Source of the DNA: a virus
IMG/VR virus record: IMGVR_UViG_3300022602_000167
Span: 1 to 45,853 of that record
Length of the DNA stretch: 45,853 nucleotides
Strand: one strand, 5' to 3'
Shown: positions 17,167 to 27,430 of the stretch, piece after piece
Layout: each line of letters begins with the position of its first letter
Numbering within the stretch: position 1 is the first letter of the stretch
Made by a program: the position numbers and the translations under genes
The notes under the pieces: generated by a model
Databases searched by the model: none
Told to the model about the DNA's origin: nothing
The model's input: the letters and a program-made list of their open reading frames with translations, nothing else

Positions 17167-20100
17167 TTATTTCTGTCCAAAGAATACAAGTGCAACGGGA
17201 GCCCCGTCGATGCCGCCTGTAAAATTCATCTTACTTGTTACCAAGATCTGGGATCCAGTTGTGTTAGATATTGTATTGTTTGCAATAAAAATCTGTCCTG
17301 CTGTTAATGTATTTACGTTCAAAGCACTCGATCCGCCACCTATCTGGGCTGTAATATAGCTCTTAATAGCTTTTTGTGTAGGCACAATATTATCGCTATT
17401 AGCTGTAAAGTACGGATCTGTACTAAATTGCGTAATTGTAGCATTTCCAACGCTCAAGCTGGTTAATGTCAAACTATTCAATCCGCTTAGGTTAAACGCA
17501 CTAGCATTCAAACTAGCAGTACCAGTTGCTTGTTGTACTCCAAACAAGTTACCTACGTTGAAGTTACCGTCTTGGTCAGTACTTGTAAAGAACACGCGAC
17601 CACCACCGTTAGATGAAGTTTGCTGACTTGCTACAGCACTTGCTGGATTAACGTTTGGATAGTTAGTTTGTGTTTGATTACCAGTACCAATATACAAGAA
17701 ATCGTGTCCAGTTAAACGAACCTGACTGTATTTTAATCTTGTAGTCACCGATGTAGTATGAGCTGGAGCATAGTAAGTTGTTAATGCTGGGTTGATCTGG
17801 AACTGTGCTGTATAGTTTCCAGGAATACCTAACACGTTAGTTGTAGCAACCAACTTATACCAAGTATTTGCAATACTGCCAAACTGTACGTTAGCACCTG
17901 ATGTTGGGATTGAGTATAATCCAGCAATATTAATATAAGTACTAGCTTGATAGATATCGCTGAAACCGTCACCTGCTACTGTAGCAGTGGCAGTAGTATT
18001 TGCACTACCTCTGTTAGTAAAACTTGGATTACTTAAAACTCCATCACCCATGCGCTGACGTGTGTTAGCATTAATAACGTGATTACTATCAATGATAGTA
18101 ACTGTTGGTGCCGCACGATAAATCATGTTAGTTGGAGTACTAGTGGTCAATGTTACCGGAGTAGTACTGCCAGAAGTAAGCGATACTTGGAACGATGTAT
18201 TAGCAATAATACTAGAACCAATGACATAGTAAACAGTATTAGTAGATAATCCACCAAATGCCGCACTAAATTCAACTTGTTGGTTGCTTGTTAAGTTGGT
18301 AGTATCGTCAACAGTAATAACGTTAGTACTTGTAGTAGTAGCAGTTACGTTACCTTTTGCATATCCGCTACCTGTTTCAATCATACGAATTTCTGTGACT
18401 ACACCGCTGGCAACTTTTACACGACCTAATGGTGTTGCACCAGTACGTATACTTGCGGCTTGAGTTCCGCTAGTACTTGATACAGCAATCCATATTGGAT
18501 TAAATCCTAAAGTAGCAGTGCTTGGATTACCAAATGCCAATGCTTTCCAGTTTGTACTAGATCCTGGCAATGTCTGTGCAGTCCAGTTAATACCGTCTGG
18601 GCTAGTTGCACCAACAGTACTTGCTGTGGCCACAGCAAAGAATAATCCTTCGCCATAACGTACAGTAGCCCATGTTTGAGCTGTTGTAGGTCCAGCACTA
18701 GCCGCTGTCCATGTTACACCTAAATCTTTACTGTATGCTACTGCACCAGTAGTTGATAATGCAACAAATCTTCCGTTACCGTATGCAATACTAGTCCATG
18801 TTGTTGAACTTGGTAATGTGCCGCCAGCAGTCCATGTAACACCGTTAGAACTTACTGTTGTAATATTGCCACCGCTGTTGATTGCAACAAAATAACCTGC
18901 ACCATAAGTAACTGCTGAATAAGAACCTGCGCTTAACGCTGTTCCAGTTCTAGCTGTCCATGTAACGCCGTCATTACTTGAGTTAATGACACCAGTCGCT
19001 GATGCACCGCCAACTGCTACATACACGTTAGTACCACTGATTAATCCATAGGCAAGCGACTGCAAGTTGCTAGTGCTTAGTGACCCGCCAGCAGTCCATG
19101 TTGTACCTAAACTAGTAGGTGCTTGATAAGCACTATTAGTACTTGCACCGCTAATTGCAATAAATCTTGCTGTTGGATCTGCAATAGTTATTGTTGGAGC
19201 ACCAGTATAACCATAACCTCCATACATAATTTGGCCGTTAATAGTAGCACTACCTAAAGTAATACTGCTTATTCCATAGTTAGTGAATGTTGGAGTGGCT
19301 GTTGCTAGTGTACCTACATAAGTTAATGTTATGTTTGTACCATTGGTAGCACTACCTGTGGTAAATGTTGGAGCAGTTGTACCAAATGTTGTTCCTGATC
19401 CACTAGCTTGGTAGTAGTTAAGCTGATTTGGTGTAACTCCAGTATTTAGATAAGAATAGTAATTACCAGCTGTTACCCCAGTGCCGCCACTTGTCCAGCT
19501 ACTTGCACTAAATGGAGCCGCAACAGTTACAGTTGACGCACTATTATAGTTTTTACCCCAGTATGTTGGTGTAATACTAGCAACGCTAGAAGTTACAATT
19601 TGTACTGTTGGAGCAGTAGAATAACCGCTACCTGGTACTGTTACTGTAACACTAGCAATAGCACCATTAAATACGGTACATGTTGCTGTAGCTCCTGAGC
19701 CGCCGCTTGTTGGGATAAAGAAAATAGTTGGTGGTGTTGTATATCCAACGCCGCCGTTGTTAATAGTTACGCTAACAATTTGTGTTGCGTTTAAACCAGT
19801 ACCTAACACTGCTGTTAAACTTGCACCAACACCACCTAAGCCGCCAATAATTGCAGTTGCTACTGCACCTTGGCCGCCACCATAGACTACATCAGTCCAT
19901 GTTTGACTACTTGGTAATGCTCCACCAGCTGTCCAACTAGTACCATTTGTACTATAGCTTGTGGCTGTGCCGCCGCTTGCTACAGCTACAAAATTACCAG
20001 AACCATATGCGGCAGCTTGCCATGTAGCACTTGCACTTATAGTTCTTGCAGTACCTGTATAACCTGTTGGCATATAACTAATACGAGGTTCAATAATATA

Positions 20101-23100
20101 ACCAGTTGTTAAATCTGGTATATTTGCTATAGTTGTACCTTGTACAACGTGATCCCAACCAGCGGCATACAATCCAGATGCTACGGTACCTGTCGAACTA
20201 GCAGTTGTTCCAGTAATAGGAACTGCTGTGCCGTTTGGTGTCATACTAACTGAGAATGAACTAGTTGATAAGTTTGCAGATATTACATAATATGTAACGT
20301 TTTGTGCAATACCGTTAAATGAACTATTAAATGTAACAATTTGTCCTGCTACTAGTGTATTTGTAGCTGTAATTAAATTGTTAGCAATAACTGTACCAGT
20401 TACAGTAATTGTTGTTGTAGTTGCAGTAGTAACAGTTACTCCAGTAGTTGCTGTAGAAGTTGTACCTAAACTAAACAATGTGCTGTTTGGTACTACTGCT
20501 GCCGCATAATATAATTGATTAGCTGTTAAACCACCAAGAGCAGTATTGATATAAAGCGGCATACCGTTATACAATGTAGTTGTGCTACTTGTAGTTAAAG
20601 TATTTTGTGTTCCAGTTACACTAACACCTGCGCCGTTTGTGGCTGCTTGACTTAATGTATAAGGTCCTGTTCCGCTAACGATATATGTACCGGCTGTGAT
20701 ACCTGTACCGGTAACAAACATACCTATAGTTAAACCACTACCGCTAGTTACAGTCAGTGTTGTAGTACTGCTAATTGTTGCTGTTACAGATGCTGTGGCA
20801 TTAGTTGTTGCTGTTACACCAAGTGTAGTAAAACTATCTTTATACAACAATGCATTTTTTGTACCGTTTGAGTATGAAAGAATATTTGCATACTGCCCAA
20901 CACCAGTACCAGCAGTAACTTGGATTCTCATTCCATTATATGCATTACTTACTGCAATATCAGTAGCGGCAATTGTAATATATCCAACTCCTCCACCTTG
21001 TGCTGTATTACTTTGTGTTACATAAAGTGTTCCGCCGACGCCAGTGCCATCATTTTTATCAATGATACGAGTTTCAAATACTGCGGAATCTCTGTATTCA
21101 TCGCCAATTGCAGTTGCATTATAACCAGCTCCACTAATACTTGGAACGTTATTAGTATAATTGATACCGGCATTTTGATATTCAAATCGTAAAATCTGTG
21201 TAGTGCCATCGGTGACTACGTTAGTAATGTAAGCCTGGTTGGCACGATTATTTACAGTACCAGTAATTGCAGTTTCGTATGAATCTACACCTTCTGCAAT
21301 AACACCGTATGTACCGTATGAACTGTTACCATTGGTAGCACGAATTTTTCCGCCTAATTCTGCCAAGTATCCACTATATCCATAGTAGTTAAACACTGAA
21401 ACAAGTTCAGTTAGTGAATTAGAACCAGTACACCATACACCAATACCGTCTGAAAGAACAGTTGTATAATCGTTAGCAACGATACTTCTGTTTCCACCGC
21501 TGTGTAAGGCGCCATCAATCTTCATACCAGTACACGCTGTACCAAACATGGTAACGTTCTGAGCGTAACAAGAACGACTTGTGATCCATACGTTTGTATC
21601 GTTAGGGCCAAATCCTGGATCTAAGCTAGTATAAGCACCAGCAGTTGGACGCTTTGTTCCGTAAGCATTGGCCGCACCTAATGTGCCAGTCAATCCGCTT
21701 AATGTCATATTTCTTACACCAGTGCCGTTGCGTACATAGAACATGTCAGAAGTCAACGATCCAGATACAGCGTTATTATACAATACTGCACTACGCATTG
21801 ATTTGTAGTTACCTGTAAAGTTTAAATCATAAACTAGTGCATTAATAAATGCTGTTGTATCTCTAATACATTTTGCAAGAGAATAATAATATCTTACAGT
21901 CAAACTACCTAATGTTGCATTAGTTAATGTAACTGGAGTGCTTGATCCTTGTGTTGCAGTAATTGTAAATGCAGTTGTACTCGAAACTGCTAATACATAA
22001 TACTCTGTTGATACAACAATACCACTAGCACCAACTGTACCTGTAAATTGTACAGGATCTCCTGTTGTTAAATTATGAGCACTACTTGTATTAATTACAT
22101 TACCGGTTGTTACACTTGCTACTGTACCACCGTAACTTACATTAGTATATGCGGCAGCTTCGTATGCTAAGAATGTTGTATTAGCACGAAGAATTTCTGC
22201 GCCTTGGATTGTAGTTTGTGTGTTATTATAAGTAACTGTTCCGTTTGTTTGAGGCACAACTCCAACGCTAGCAGTAGCAGTCATACTAGTTACAGTATTT
22301 GTGATAGTATATGCTGTTCCGCTTGCATAGCTGTTAGTAATAGTTAATGTAGTACCACTTGGAATTGTATTAACCCAGTATATATTGTTATTCCATAATC
22401 CGCCAGCGTTGTTAACTACCACGTTAAATGTAGTTGAACTAGTAGCTAGTGTAATTGCACTTCCACCAAATGTTGCGGCAATTGTGATTACACTTGCACT
22501 TGCTGATTGAACATAATAAATTTGATAAGGAATAATGTATGTTCCGCCAACAGTAAATGCTCCGTTAGTTGCAGTACCGTAGAAATAAACTTGCTGGCCA
22601 GCAACAATACCTAAACTTGCTACAGTAGCACCTAGTGTAATTGTATTACCGCTACTAGATGTTGCTGAAGCAGTTGTTGTAATATTCGCTGGCAATCCAG
22701 TAAATGCTACTGGCTGACCAACATACATGTTTGTTGTGCTGGTTACGGTTAGTACGTTTGTACTTGTTGTTGCAGTAGTTAATGTAGTTGAAATTACGCC
22801 AGTAATATTAGCAACAACATCGTTTAATACTTCTGATGCTTGTACTACACTACCGCTTGCGGCTATAGTTTTAGCTTTGTATCCGATAAATCCAATAGAT
22901 CCAATTTCGGCAGTCAATTGGTTGCTAACAACAATTTGAGCAGATGCTATTGCTCTATAATAAGACATTGCGGCTTTTAAACTATTAAAGTTTGTACCTA
23001 ATACCATGTCGTATGCTAGTGCAGTAACAATATAACCAGCATCTCGCGAGCAAGTTGCTGAATTGAAAGTTAATGATTGATAAAATTTCTGTACCCAGCT

Positions 23101-26100
23101 AACAGTATCAGCTTGGATTTCAGATTGTTTTCCGGTTAGTGCTGTATAAGCAGTTTGTAATCCACTAGATGCTAATGCAATTGATGCTGTTGGAGGAATT
23201 GCGGCTCCGCCTGTTCCGTTTGTTATCCAATCAATAATTTCTTGTATACGTGCTTGGGCAAACGTTGAAGCTCCAGCTGAACCAGCAGTACCAGTAGTAA
23301 TTTGAGTTAATGTATTACCAGATTGTGGGGTAATTGCAGACTTAGTAATAATATTACCAATTTCAGTTTTTAAAAATGTATAAGCCGCGATGATTGCTGT
23401 TTTTTCTGTACTTGCAATATCTAGTACACTATAAGAAAAATATGCACTACCCGCAATCAACGATTGTGTATTACATCCGTAAGTCATATCATATTGTAAT
23501 GCATCTAAAATATAACCAATATCGCGCTGACATGCGGCTACATTAATTGCTGAATATACACTTGGATAGTTAACGTTGATGTATGCTGAAACATCTGCTT
23601 TAATAAAAGCATAATTTTGTACAATTTGTGCTTTACCATCACCATAACCTACTAAGTATGTTGCATTATAGCCAGTTGGGTTAGTAAATGTAAATGATGG
23701 AACTTGACTTATTCCATTTGTTAAGATACTTTGCATTAACCCAACATTAGAAACAACTGATTGTACAGCCGCAGAGCTTCCAGTGTCGCCTGTTGGCAAC
23801 GAGGTGACCTGGCTTGATACAAATCCTGCAACAGTTTGTGGGCCTGCTGTTGATCCACTAAAGCTAACACTGGTAGTTGTGCAAGCAGTAACAGTCCAAG
23901 CGCCATTAAATCCGTTTGGTGTAACTCCGCTTACTGTAATACTTTGTCCTACTACAAATGGTGCGCTTGTTTGTGTAGCAAATGTAATTGTTGAAGTACC
24001 GCCAGTACTACTTGCACCAGTGGTTGTTATTACTTGTGTATTACCAGTTGATCCAGCAATAGCAGTATTAGCCATTAGGTTTGTTAATAAACTTTTTGTT
24101 CTTAACAATGCATTAATAGATTTTGGTTTGTCGTTAACTAAATTACCAATAGCAGTTTGCGGTTGAACTACAGTACTACGTAATTCATCACCCACAATAG
24201 CTGTGTTTGCTGGAACAACAATTGGCAATACTTCATTATATGTACCTGTTTTAACACTAATTGTTGTATTAGGATTAATTGATGTAGGTACTCCTGTTGT
24301 ATTGCCGGCTGTTAATGCGTTAACAATTATAGTTATTAAACTTTGTGCTGAAGTTGTTGTTCCAGTTTCAGCAGATAGTGTGGCATCAATAATTTGTTTT
24401 GCTTGGACTCCTGCACTTACACCATTTAATGTTTGGTAACTACTACTAGGAGCAGTATTTGCCAACACACTGGCAATAATTGTTGATAGATAATTTTGAG
24501 CGCCAATAAATTGTGTTACTTCATATTGAACTAATGTATTAATGAAAGAAGCACCGTTAGAAGTAAAGAACGCTAAAGTATTTGCTGTTGTTTTTTGTGT
24601 TCCGCCATGGCTTAAATCATATACAATACCATCTAATGTATAGCCAGTATCTCTTTGAATTTCAGTTGGCAACGATGTGTAATAAGCCGCTGTAGCAGTT
24701 CCAGTGCCGGCGGCAGTCAACGCTGTGCCGTTATATGTACTTGCTACTGTAAAACTTACGTTTGTACTAATTGCTTTAATATAATAAACTGTACTAGAAG
24801 TAAATGAACTTCCGCCTAATGTCAAACTACCAGTTTGAGCTGTAAATGTAATTGGCATACCTACATTTAAGCCGGCGGTACTTGCTGTTGTAAATGCACC
24901 AGCACTTGTTCCAGTTACACTTGCTTGATATGTGTAAGTAACATAGTTATAAACTTCTTTTAAGATAAATTGTTTATTCTTAGCTAGCAATGTAGAAGCA
25001 TTTGGATTTAGATATCCGTCTTCAATTGTTTTTGCGGCATAGCGAATAGTTTTGAATGGTTTATCAATACTTAGTCCCTGACCGCTACCAGCCGCATCTG
25101 TGCCCGCAGGAGCCACATAAACAATATTGTTAATACTACCGTAGTAAGTCCACGCAGGAGTTGTACCACTGACACGTAATACTTGACCATCTGTACCAAT
25201 TGGTAAACGTGTTGGGCCGTTGGCTCCGTAGTAAAATAAATCGCCTTGTGTTGTTAATACACTAGATTCAGCACCGCTTGCTAGTAAATTCCAATATGTT
25301 GCTGTTGTATCTGCATCTGGTCTATTTCCGCTTGTACCAACGTGTGCATTTACACAGATATAGCTATTGGCACCAAAATAAACTGTATCTCCTAGTACAT
25401 AAACAGTACCAGAAACCCATGTTACAGCATACCCAGTATAGGTAATTCCACTTGCTTGAATAACGTTGCTAGAAACGTTAGTAACAGTAATAGTAATATC
25501 GTTAGCAGGACTTAATCCGCCTACGTTTGTTCCTAAAATTGTAATCTTATCATTTAAATTATAACCACTTCCGCCGCCGTTAACAGTTACAGTATAACCA
25601 GTGTTATTTGTAGTAACGTTAAATGTTGCTCCAGAACCAGTTCCGATAACGTTTGTTCCTGAACGGCTGGTATAAGTTGCATTTTGACTATTCCATCTAA
25701 TACCAGAATTTAATCTTGACCAGTATGTACTGAATGGCGGTGTTGGATTTGTAGTACCAGCCATGCTAAGGTTAGTTGTGGTAGATAAACTAAATGGAGT
25801 AATGCTACCAGAAGTTGCAGTAATTGTAAATTGATAACTATTAACTGCTGGATTTAAAACATAGTAAGTTGTTCCACTAACAATATTACCGTTTGATCCA
25901 TTAAAAGAAATTGGAAGATTGGCAATTAAGTTAGCTGTAGTTCCTGAAACAGTTCCGCCAGATGAACTAGCAGGACTTCCTGATAATGCATATTGTACTT
26001 GTGTTACACTTTGAGTTCCTGAAACGACAAATGTTCCGTTATAAGCAGAAACTCCAACGCCGCTTACTACAATAGTTTGACCTACTGCAAAAGGAATACT

Positions 26101-27384
26101 TGGTTGTGTTGCAAATGTTAATGTAGCAACATTACCAGAAACACTTGCACCGGTAATAACAATGCCGTTAGCCAATGTTATTACGTTTGTACTTGCAGTT
26201 GTAGCGATTGCATTGACTACTTGTGTTGTATTATCAAGAGTTGCTACGTAAGTATAGCCTCCTAATCGAACTACATGGCCAGTTTTATAAGATGTGGCAC
26301 TAGCCCAATCACCTTGATAACTAAAACCGGTTGTAAATGGTTGCCAATAAGTTGTTGCTGTGCTTGGAACTTGTCCGCTACCGTTTAAAATAGATGTGTA
26401 AGTATTACCGCCATAGGTAACCATATCTCCAACTACATACGATGTACTAGAAGACCAAGAATTTAAAAATTCAAAACCATTTACAAATATACTAAATTTA
26501 GTACCATCTAATGTTGTTCCAGTTGATGTATGTTGTGTAGTACAAATGTATAAATCAGCACCATATTTTACAATGTCATTTAATTTATATCGAACACTAC
26601 TACCACTCCACACGCCAGTATAATAAACTCCAGCATTAAATGTGTCCCACTTGCTTGAATCATTTTCAAGTCCTAGTGCAGTAGTGTTAGCACTCACGTG
26701 AGCCAAGTTACATACATAGGTATAACCGTTGTAACTTAATAAATCTTTTGCTTTGTATCGTGTGTTGGTAGTCCAACCAGCTGATATCCAATTAAATGTT
26801 GTAGAAAAAGTATCCCAACTAGATTGATTAGCTTCTAAACCTAGTTGGTTTGTACCACTAACAGTACCCATTGTGGTACCAGTTAGTGTTTGTGAAAGTG
26901 CATAGCTAACTGTAGTTGTTGTACAAGCAGTTACAGTAAACGAACCGTTAAATGCTGTTTGTGCTGAAAAACCAGCTACAGTAATAGTAGCACCTATCAA
27001 ATAAGGTTGTACAGCTTGTGTAGCAAACGTAATAGTTGCAGTTGTGCCGTTAGCAGTTGCGGCAGTTGCAGTTATAGAAGCTGTTGCACTAATACTAGTA
27101 TGTGCAGTATTAGCAACATACACAGTTCCGCCGTACTGAACAATATCTCCCAAATTATAAACGGTAGAATTTGCCCATGCCCCTTTCCACTGATTACCAT
27201 CAGCAAACTTACTCCAATAGTTAGAAGCTAAATCTGTTGAAAATTGAGACGATGCTGTGTTGCTTACGATACAAATATAAGTTTTTCCACCGACTGTAAC
27301 CACGTCATCTACAACATATGATGTGCTTGGTGCCCATGTACCTTGGTATACAAACTTAATTCTACCTAATTTATATTCTGCCAT
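17167..27384 (-). CDS. Giant multidomain tail fibre protein (3405 aa)
   Basis: One uninterrupted frame of over 10 kb. Residues 1-400 hold six W/Y modules (WxxxxxYxxxDxVxYxGxxYxC...H) resembling carbohydrate-binding family 5/12; a seventh follows near 655. A pectate-lyase-like beta-helix entry is at about 755-790 (YVAPAGTDAAGSG, DKPFKTIRYAAKTIE), with VKTGTYNEVLPIVVPANTAI further on. The RDxGYxxDAxxYDM motif is repeated, and residues 1960-1985 hold SIVANDYTTVLSDGIGVW. Asp-box-like repeats (STNGTSW, SKDLGVTW, SPDGINW) fill about 2450-2950. The C-terminus (RLTGHDFLYIGTGN, FFTSTDQDGNF, FTANSDNIVPTQKAIKSYI) is the conserved end of large cyanophage fibres. The likely role is a long host-contact fibre; no catalytic set is recognised. 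The Shine-Dalgarno is AGAGGA. Confidence 0.85.
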   Translation of the reverse strand: MAEYKLGRIKFVYQGTWAPSTSYVVDDVVTVGGKTYICIVSNTASSQFSTDLASNYWSKFADGNQWKGAWANSTVYNLGDIVQYGGTVYVANTAHTSISATASITATAATANGTTATITFATQAVQPYLIGATITVAGFSAQTAFNGSFTVTACTTTTVSYALSQTLTGTTMGTVSGTNQLGLEANQSSWDTFSTTFNWISAGWTTNTRYKAKDLLSYNGYTYVCNLAHVSANTTALGLENDSSKWDTFNAGVYYTGVWSGSSVRYKLNDIVKYGADLYICTTQHTSTGTTLDGTKFSIFVNGFEFLNSWSSSTSYVVGDMVTYGGNTYTSILNGSGQVPSTATTYWQPFTTGFSYQGDWASATSYKTGHVVRLGGYTYVATLDNTTQVVNAIATTASTNVITLANGIVITGASVSGNVATLTFATQPSIPFAVGQTIVVSGVGVSAYNGTFVVSGTQSVTQVQYALSGSPASSSGGTVSGTTANLIANLPISFNGSNGNIVSGTTYYVLNPAVNSYQFTITATSGSITPFSLSTTTNLSMAGTTNPTPPFSTYWSRLNSGIRWNSQNATYTSRSGTNVIGTGSGATFNVTTNNTGYTVTVNGGGSGYNLNDKITILGTNVGGLSPANDITITVTNVSSNVIQASGITYTGYAVTWVSGTVYVLGDTVYFGANSYICVNAHVGTSGNRPDADTTATYWNLLASGAESSVLTTQGDLFYYGANGPTRLPIGTDGQVLRVSGTTPAWTYYGSINNIVYVAPAGTDAAGSGQGLSIDKPFKTIRYAAKTIEDGYLNPNASTLLAKNKQFILKEVYNYVTYTYQASVTGTSAGAFTTASTAGLNVGMPITFTAQTGSLTLGGSSFTSSTVYYIKAISTNVSFTVASTYNGTALTAAGTGTATAAYYTSLPTEIQRDTGYTLDGIVYDLSHGGTQKTTANTLAFFTSNGASFINTLVQYEVTQFIGAQNYLSTIIASVLANTAPSSSYQTLNGVSAGVQAKQIIDATLSAETGTTTSAQSLITIIVNALTAGNTTGVPTSINPNTTISVKTGTYNEVLPIVVPANTAIVGDELRSTVVQPQTAIGNLVNDKPKSINALLRTKSLLTNLMANTAIAGSTGNTQVITTTGASSTGGTSTITFATQTSAPFVVGQSITVSGVTPNGFNGAWTVTACTTTSVSFSGSTAGPQTVAGFVSSQVTSLPTGDTGSSAAVQSVVSNVGLMQSILTNGISQVPSFTFTNPTGYNATYLVGYGDGKAQIVQNYAFIKADVSAYINVNYPSVYSAINVAACQRDIGYILDALQYDMTYGCNTQSLIAGSAYFSYSVLDIASTEKTAIIAAYTFLKTEIGNIITKSAITPQSGNTLTQITTGTAGSAGASTFAQARIQEIIDWITNGTGGAAIPPTASIALASSGLQTAYTALTGKQSEIQADTVSWVQKFYQSLTFNSATCSRDAGYIVTALAYDMVLGTNFNSLKAAMSYYRAIASAQIVVSNQLTAEIGSIGFIGYKAKTIAASGSVVQASEVLNDVVANITGVISTTLTTATTSTNVLTVTSTTNMYVGQPVAFTGLPANITTTASATSSSGNTITLGATVASLGIVAGQQVYFYGTATNGAFTVGGTYIIPYQIYYVQSASASVITIAATFGGSAITLATSSTTFNVVVNNAGGLWNNNIYWVNTIPSGTTLTITNSYASGTAYTITNTVTSMTATASVGVVPQTNGTVTYNNTQTTIQGAEILRANTTFLAYEAAAYTNVSYGGTVASVTTGNVINTSSAHNLTTGDPVQFTGTVGASGIVVSTEYYVLAVSSTTAFTITATQGSSTPVTLTNATLGSLTVRYYYSLAKCIRDTTAFINALVYDLNFTGNYKSMRSAVLYNNAVSGSLTSDMFYVRNGTGVRNMTLSGLTGTLGAANAYGTKRPTAGAYTSLDPGFGPNDTNVWITSRSCYAQNVTMFGTACTGMKIDGALHSGGNRSIVANDYTTVLSDGIGVWCTGSNSLTELVSVFNYYGYSGYLAELGGKIRATNGNSSYGTYGVIAEGVDSYETAITGTVNNRANQAYITNVVTDGTTQILRFEYQNAGINYTNNVPSISGAGYNATAIGDEYRDSAVFETRIIDKNDGTGVGGTLYVTQSNTAQGGGVGYITIAATDIAVSNAYNGMRIQVTAGTGVGQYANILSYSNGTKNALLYKDSFTTLGVTATTNATASVTATISSTTTLTVTSGSGLTIGMFVTGTGITAGTYIVSGTGPYTLSQAATNGAGVSVTGTQNTLTTSSTTTLYNGMPLYINTALGGLTANQLYYAAAVVPNSTLFSLGTTSTATTGVTVTTATTTTITVTGTVIANNLITATNTLVAGQIVTFNSSFNGIAQNVTYYVISANLSTSSFSVSMTPNGTAVPITGTTASSTGTVASGLYAAGWDHVVQGTTIANIPDLTTGYIIEPRISYMPTGYTGTARTISASATWQAAAYGSGNFVAVASGGTATSYSTNGTSWTAGGALPSSQTWTDVVYGGGQGAVATAIIGGLGGVGASLTAVLGTGLNATQIVSVTINNGGVGYTTPPTIFFIPTSGGSGATATCTVFNGAIASVTVTVPGSGYSTAPTVQIVTSSVASITPTYWGKNYNSASTVTVAAPFSASSWTSGGTGVTAGNYYSYLNTGVTPNQLNYYQASGSGTTFGTTAPTFTTGSATNGTNITLTYVGTLATATPTFTNYGISSITLGSATINGQIMYGGYGYTGAPTITIADPTARFIAISGASTNSAYQAPTSLGTTWTAGGSLSTSNLQSLAYGLISGTNVYVAVGGASATGVINSSNDGVTWTARTGTALSAGSYSAVTYGAGYFVAINSGGNITTVSSNGVTWTAGGTLPSSTTWTSIAYGNGRFVALSTTGAVAYSKDLGVTWTAASAGPTTAQTWATVRYGEGLFFAVATASTVGATSPDGINWTAQTLPGSSTNWKALAFGNPSTATLGFNPIWIAVSSTSGTQAASIRTGATPLGRVKVASGVVTEIRMIETGSGYAKGNVTATTTSTNVITVDDTTNLTSNQQVEFSAAFGGLSTNTVYYVIGSSIIANTSFQVSLTSGSTTPVTLTTSTPTNMIYRAAPTVTIIDSNHVINANTRQRMGDGVLSNPSFTNRGSANTTATATVAGDGFSDIYQASTYINIAGLYSIPTSGANVQFGSIANTWYKLVATTNVLGIPGNYTAQFQINPALTTYYAPAHTTSVTTRLKYSQVRLTGHDFLYIGTGNQTQTNYPNVNPASAVASQQTSSNGGGRVFFTSTDQDGNFNVGNLFGVQQATGTASLNASAFNLSGLNSLTLTSLSVGNATITQFSTDPYFTANSDNIVPTQKAIKSYITAQIGGGSSALNVNTLTAGQIFIANNTISNTTGSQILVTSKMNFTGGIDGAPVALVFFGQK
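18541..20040 (-). repeat. Asp-box-like repeats in giant fibre 1
   Basis: Tandem protein repeats of about 40-50 residues combine a WxxIAYGNGRFVAL-like strand pair with an SxDGxxWT turn. Examples are YSTNGTSWTAGG, SNDGVTWTART, SSNGVTWTAGG, SKDLGVTWTAAS and SPDGINWTAQT. An interruption around 19200-19850 holds GxGYxxxPTVxI-type repeats. Asp-box (BNR) motifs mark beta-propeller blades. They do not by themselves show sialidase activity. Confidence 0.75.
26170..27384 (-). repeat. W/Y carbohydrate-binding-like modules, giant fibre 1
   Basis: Six modules of about 45-55 residues sit at the N-terminus. Clear ones are WAPSTSYVVDDVVTVGGKTY, WANSTVYNLGDIVQYGGTVY, WTTNTRYKAKDLLSYNGYTY, WSGSSVRYKLNDIVKYGADL and WSSSTSYVVGDMVTYGGNTY. 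The pattern resembles chitin/cellulose-binding CBM5/12. Modules 2 and 6 carry long insertions between their core and the final aromatic (W or YW). Confidence 0.7.
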
Positions 27385-27402
27385 TTTTTATTCCTCTGAT
27401 AA

Positions 27403-27410
27403 TATTTATC
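27403..27410 (-). promoter_or_regulatory. Candidate T4-type late promoter GATAAATA
   Basis: On the minus strand GATAAATA differs in one base from the T4 late consensus TATAAATA. It lies 18 bases upstream of the ATG of the 3405-residue fibre gene. That leaves room for a short leader holding AGAGGA, which is the T4 late-gene layout. The gap is AT-rich, so chance cannot be excluded. Confidence 0.5.
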
Positions 27411-27430
27411 TTAATTAAAAATATTGGATT

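Noticed and set aside
18541-20040. Sialidase enzyme activity in the giant fibre
   Set aside because: Only Asp-box-like turns are visible. No FRIP-type arginine motif or catalytic Tyr/Glu arrangement could be recognised.
22727-24439. Several plus-strand open frames of 70-130 codons opposite the giant fibre
   Set aside because: They run antisense to an intact conserved minus-strand gene and consist of V/T/A-rich mirror sequence with no family signature.
24000-25100. Pectate lyase enzyme activity in the giant fibre
   Set aside because: The entry motif (DKPFKTIRYAAKTI) is that of the beta-helix fold shared by many phage fibres. No catalytic residues were identified.
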